Positions 61,383 through 64,000 of a stretch of 64,000 bases of DNA are shown in pieces; the first letter of the stretch is position 1; the number at the start of each line of letters is the position of its first letter. A model generated the notes under the pieces. It saw nothing but the letters and a program-made list of their open reading frames with translations. It ran no database searches and was not told where the DNA came from. The stretch comes from JAJRAG01 sp050010535 (GTDB lineage: Archaea > Thermoplasmatota > Thermoplasmata > Methanomassiliicoccales > JACIVX01), in contig JBEKKT010000019.1 of NCBI GenBank assembly GCA_050010535.1, positions 5,000 to 68,999 on the forward strand, written 5' to 3'. Both the position numbers and the translations under genes were made by a program.

Positions 61383-62246
61383 CTACGGAACCATACGGTC
61401 TATCGGGACGATGAGTATGCCAGTGGCGCCAAGGCGCTTCAGCCTGATAACCGAATCGTGAACCTTGTTCTTATCGACCACAACGTGTATCGCCACGATA
61501 TCGTCCCTGCCCATGATGTTCATTATCGTGGGTCCTGCTATCCCAGGCAAGAACTTCTTGACGTCTTCCAGTGATTTGACTGGAACGTCCGCCATCAGGT
61601 ATTTCTTGTTCTCTGCATCGGACACGCTCTTGATCGCCGCCACGAGCTCCTGCATCTCGCCCTTCTTCGATTTGACGCTCTTCTTGTTCCCTATGAGCAG
61701 TGCTCTCGATTCCACAACGACATCGATCTCCTTGAGGCCGTTAGTCTTGAGGGTGGAACCGCTCGAGACCAGGTCCACTATAAGATCGGCAACGCCTATC
61801 CTCGGTGTGACCTCCGCGGCTCCCGAGATTCTCGCAATCTCGACCTTCTTTCCCTTCTTGGCGAAGTACTTCTTTGTCAAGTTTGGGAATGAAGTGGCGA
61901 CGACCGACCCGTTCCTCACATCCTTGATGGAGTCGATTCCGGAGCTCTCCGGGACCGCCACAGCCAGGTGGCAGTATCCGAAGTTCAGTTCGATCAATGT
62001 CGTGACATCCGATCCGGCCTCCAATACGAGGTCCTTTCCAGTGATTCCGAGGTCCACAGCGCCCTGATGCACGAACCGAACGATGTCCTGCGCTCTCAAG
62101 AACATGATCGCAAGGTCCCTGTTCTTGATTGCCGCGAACAGCTTTCGGTCTGATCCGTCGTCGATCTCCAGGCCAGCTTGTCTCAGTATCTGGACGGACC
62201 TCTCGCTCAACCTCCCTTTGTTCGGCACGGCAAACCTCAGTGTCAT
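61383..62246 (-). CDS. hisG: ATP phosphoribosyltransferase HisG (long form)
   Basis: The first enzyme of histidine synthesis, 287 residues from ATG 62246, which follows AGGTGAA. LRFAVPNKGRLSERSVQILR, IMFLRAQDIVRFVHQGAVDL, GITGKDLVLEAGSD, GVADLIVDLVSSGSTLKTNG (PRPP loop) and a C-terminal regulatory domain (about 215-287; NIMGRDDIVAIHVVVDKNKV) that binds histidine for feedback inhibition. No HisZ is needed for this long form. It is the first gene of the operon, behind a CGTATAAG box at 62289-62296. Confidence 0.96.
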   Translation of the reverse strand: MTLRFAVPNKGRLSERSVQILRQAGLEIDDGSDRKLFAAIKNRDLAIMFLRAQDIVRFVHQGAVDLGITGKDLVLEAGSDVTTLIELNFGYCHLAVAVPESSGIDSIKDVRNGSVVATSFPNLTKKYFAKKGKKVEIARISGAAEVTPRIGVADLIVDLVSSGSTLKTNGLKEIDVVVESRALLIGNKKSVKSKKGEMQELVAAIKSVSDAENKKYLMADVPVKSLEDVKKFLPGIAGPTIMNIMGRDDIVAIHVVVDKNKVHDSVIRLKRLGATGILIVPIDRMVP

Positions 62247-62288
62247 GTGTTCACCTGTAGCACTCCTCCACATAATGGGAAATCTCTA

Positions 62289-62296
62289 CTTATACG
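62289..62296 (-). promoter_or_regulatory. TATA box of the his-aspartokinase-pheA operon
   Basis: CGTATAAG on the minus strand is about 45 bases before hisG, predicting a transcript start near 62267 with a roughly 20-base leader carrying AGGTGAA. It serves ten tightly packed genes down to 54242. Confidence 0.55.
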
Positions 62297-62343
62297 TATC
62301 TGAATCCAGTTACTCATCCAGAAGTCGAAACGTCGTCCTGGAA

Positions 62344-63075
62344 TCAAAAGCTAAGATCGCGTTTCGCGATGTCCCTAATCCGCACTTCCGATCCGACCAA
62401 CTTGGGAATGGATCCTTTGACGGCGATCTTGTCCCCGATTATGACGATCGCCCCCTCTACCCCTTCTATAGCGCACACTCTATCGAGAGCGCCCATTAAC
62501 ACACCATTATCAGCAGACGTCACCAAGTTTCCGAGATATGTCGCACAGGCGTCGGCAAGGGCAACTTCCTCCGAGACGACGGTCGCTGCGTCCGATATGC
62601 CGAACGAGATTGAAGGTCCGACAGTGCCAGATGAAGTGCAAATACCGAATATCGAATTGCGAGGCTCGCACCGGAAGCCAAGATCCTTCACATCCGACTC
62701 CCCTGCGTACAACCCGACAGTCACCGGCTCCGAGAGATAGAAGGCGATATCGCCCCCGTTATCTACGATTGCCTGTCTCGCTCCCCTCTTGACCATCGCC
62801 CGCACCGCCTCTTCCGCAATAACACCCGCGACCGTCGCCATCGGTCCCACGCCCGCGGGCCTCGACGCATCGCACATTCTCTTTATGATTGGATGGATTC
62901 CAGAGGGTGGATCGTAAGGCTCCAGGGTGTTGAGGAAGATTGGGTCGGTCCGTATGAATCTCTTTATCTCCTCACGGGCGTCCAAGATGGCATCCTTGGC
63001 GATGTGGACGAACTCCGGCTCGGAGACGATCGTGACGGCCGTCTCGTCCATTTCGAAATGCGTCCTGATTACCAT
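62344..63075 (-). CDS. UPF0280-family protein (ApbE-like fold)
   Basis: A 243-residue protein from ATG 63075, whose start overlaps the end of the ferredoxin-like gene by seven bases. Blocks: EEIKRFIRTDPIFLNTLEPY, AGVGPMATVAGVIAEEAVRA, RQAIVDNGGDIAFYLSEPVT and GICTSSGTVGPSISFGISDA, then ALADACATYLGNLVTSAD. These match UPF0280, a family related to ApbE flavin transferases and known next to DUF39/NIL-ferredoxin genes in methanogens and relatives. A role in homocysteine synthesis is suggested only by this neighbourhood. Confidence 0.9.
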   Translation of the reverse strand: MVIRTHFEMDETAVTIVSEPEFVHIAKDAILDAREEIKRFIRTDPIFLNTLEPYDPPSGIHPIIKRMCDASRPAGVGPMATVAGVIAEEAVRAMVKRGARQAIVDNGGDIAFYLSEPVTVGLYAGESDVKDLGFRCEPRNSIFGICTSSGTVGPSISFGISDAATVVSEEVALADACATYLGNLVTSADNGVLMGALDRVCAIEGVEGAIVIIGDKIAVKGSIPKLVGSEVRIRDIAKRDLSF

Positions 63076-63476
63076 ATTCGCAACTTCATTGCGTTCGGAG
63101 GGCACGCATCGAGGCAAAGGCCGCATGCAATACACTTGTCGGACTTGAATTGGACCTTGTACGTTCTTTTGTCCATCTCGAATGCGTCGGCCGGGCAGAT
63201 GGACACGCACATTCCGCAGTGCGTGCAGCGTTCTTCGTCCTTGCTGACGTACTCGTTCAGCTCTTTGACGTCGACTCCTTTCTCCCTAAGGTACTTCACG
63301 CCGCTCGCTATCTTCGATGGCTTGCCCTCGATCTCAATCAAGAGGCGCCCGCCTCGTTCGTTGACCTCCGCCCTCAGGATGTTCAGCATGAGGTCAAACT
63401 CCTTGACCATTTTGTATGTGATCGGTTCGCGGACTCTTGTGGGCGAGAATCCCAGGAGGTATTTCCTCTTGGCCAT
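63069..63476 (-). CDS. NIL-domain protein with two 4Fe-4S ferredoxin motifs (homocysteine synthesis partner)
   Basis: A 135-residue protein: an N-terminal NIL domain (about 1-78; REPITYKMVKEFDLMLNILR, GGRLLIEIEGKPSKIASGVK) and two Fe-S motifs, CTHCGMCVSICP and CIACGLCLDACP, each C-x2-C-x2-C-x3-CP. In methanogens this family (the MA1822 type) works with the DUF39 protein to make homocysteine from aspartate semialdehyde and sulfide, probably supplying electrons. Its ATG (63476) overlaps the upstream stop (TGATG), so the genes are coupled. Confidence 0.92.
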   Translation of the reverse strand: MAKRKYLLGFSPTRVREPITYKMVKEFDLMLNILRAEVNERGGRLLIEIEGKPSKIASGVKYLREKGVDVKELNEYVSKDEERCTHCGMCVSICPADAFEMDKRTYKVQFKSDKCIACGLCLDACPPNAMKLRIW

Positions 63477-64000
63477 CACTTCACCTCCTCCTTCGATACG
63501 ATCTCGAGTGGACTGAACGTCCGGTCCTCTGGCAATCTCTCGACCGGCTCGGTCAGCAGGAAGTCGCCTTCCTGGACCAGCTGCTTTAGCTTCTCCGCTA
63601 TCTGCCTGGCCTTATAATAGCTCGACAGAGAGGAGGTCTTCACCTTCTTGCCGAAGAGCTCGATGGTACCGCTCCTCAGTTCTGCGTAGCTGGTCTCTTT
63701 CAACGGCTTTCTGTTCCTTGACTGAACCGAGTAATCCAGAACTGGAGCGAATATGTCCTTGTCGCTGATTGAAACGCACTTCATCATCTGCTCGTCAAGG
63801 ATCGGGATCGGAATGCCAATTCCGACCGCCAGCGAGATCCCGTATCTTCGGAAGTCGAGCGCCCTGATGTACTCGGTGGACATCTCTCTCATGCTTCCTA
63901 TCACTGCAAGCGTTCTGGAGCTCCTCGTCGGGATACCATTCTTCGTCGGGGTTTTCGTGCTGAACTGCGTCCCCTCCCAGGCGACGTATCCTTTGGCACC
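63476..64000 (-). CDS. DUF39 homocysteine biosynthesis protein (N-terminus beyond window)
   Basis: The frame is open to the right edge, so the N-terminal part is missing; 174 C-terminal residues are visible. AKGYVAWEGTQFSTKTPTKN, then RTLAVIGSMREMSTEYIRAL, RYGISLAVGIGIPIPILDEQ and SLSSYYKARQIAEKLKQLVQ, FLLTEPVERL match DUF39 proteins, which make homocysteine from aspartate semialdehyde and a sulfur source. They act with the downstream NIL-ferredoxin protein. Confidence 0.93.
   Translation of the reverse strand, partial: GAKGYVAWEGTQFSTKTPTKNGIPTRSSRTLAVIGSMREMSTEYIRALDFRRYGISLAVGIGIPIPILDEQMMKCVSISDKDIFAPVLDYSVQSRNRKPLKETSYAELRSGTIELFGKKVKTSSLSSYYKARQIAEKLKQLVQEGDFLLTEPVERLPEDRTFSPLEIVSKEEVK

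Noticed and set aside
1..64000. CRISPR array, insertion sequence or prophage
   Set aside because: No regularly spaced repeats, transposase, integrase or phage structural genes were found.

Overview
The window is archaeal and probably belongs to an uncultured member of the Thermoplasmatota or a neighbouring euryarchaeal lineage. The archaeal assignment rests on ArcS, archaeal Trm5, diphthine synthase, RNA polymerase subunit L, an ATP-dependent DNA ligase, Mre11-Rad50, a tRNA gene with a bulge-helix-bulge intron, TATA boxes 25-30 bases upstream of many starts, and frequent leaderless or GTG/TTG starts. A methanogenesis-marker-8 (DUF2099) protein, HypF and an ADP-forming acyl-CoA synthetase point to anaerobic metabolism. 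The lineage below archaea is inference.

Layout. 1-3.5 kb: the N-terminal 1,160 residues of a very large secreted FG-GAP/PKD surface protein that runs off the left edge. 3.7-8.9 kb: HTH regulator, M50/CBS intramembrane protease, UPF0200 kinase-like protein with small partners, a roadblock protein, pyrBI and a TrmB-type regulator. 9.0-11.1 kb: a six-gene TusA/DsrE-superfamily sulfur-relay cluster behind a TATA box and a perfect palindrome. 11.1-13.4 kb: ArcS, a possible small ORF and tRNA-Gly(TCC) with a 23-base intron. 14-18.3 kb: a 1,436-residue TPR protein ending in a B-box-like zinc finger. 18.4-23.9 kb: TruD, RpoL, DNA ligase, Hef-like helicase and a HesB/IscA-like protein. 24-28.3 kb: GNAT, DUF2099, a LarA homologue, the UxaA small subunit and a heavily decayed UxaA large subunit. 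28.3-34.8 kb: APC transporter fused to two Usp domains, DHH phosphoesterase, SprT-like metallopeptidase, OB-HD protein, YkgJ-type Cys protein, a 255-base structured intergenic region and a dead THEP1 NTPase. 34.8-38.9 kb: DUF72, ADP-forming acyl-CoA synthetase and a BioD/DRTGG protein. 38.9-45.4 kb: Rad50-Mre11, a 47-residue membrane peptide, a three-cluster CDGSH-type protein, a 66-residue Cys protein and a divergent FtsZ-like protein. 45.4-53.2 kb: DphB, Trm5, Dcd, HypF, GcvH, a methyltransferase split by a stop codon, and two flavin-reductase paralogues around MTA phosphorylase. 53.2-62.3 kb: a class I/II aminotransferase facing a ten-gene compact operon hisG-C-H-A-B-F-IE-PHP-aspartokinase-pheA. 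62.3-64 kb: UPF0280, a NIL/ferredoxin protein and the C-terminal part of a DUF39 homocysteine-synthesis protein running off the right edge.

Assimilatory amino-acid synthesis (His, Asp family, Phe, homocysteine) and sulfur handling dominate. The sulfur carrier cluster and the DUF39/NIL-ferredoxin pair may be functionally linked, since homocysteine formation by DUF39 proteins needs a sulfide donor. Several genes are broken: UxaA large subunit, THEP1 NTPase, a methyltransferase, a DsrE protein and the OB-HD protein. The last two carry only one extra A in an A-run and could be sequencing errors. The UxaA and THEP1 lesions look like real decay. No CRISPR array, rRNA, insertion sequence or replication origin was seen.
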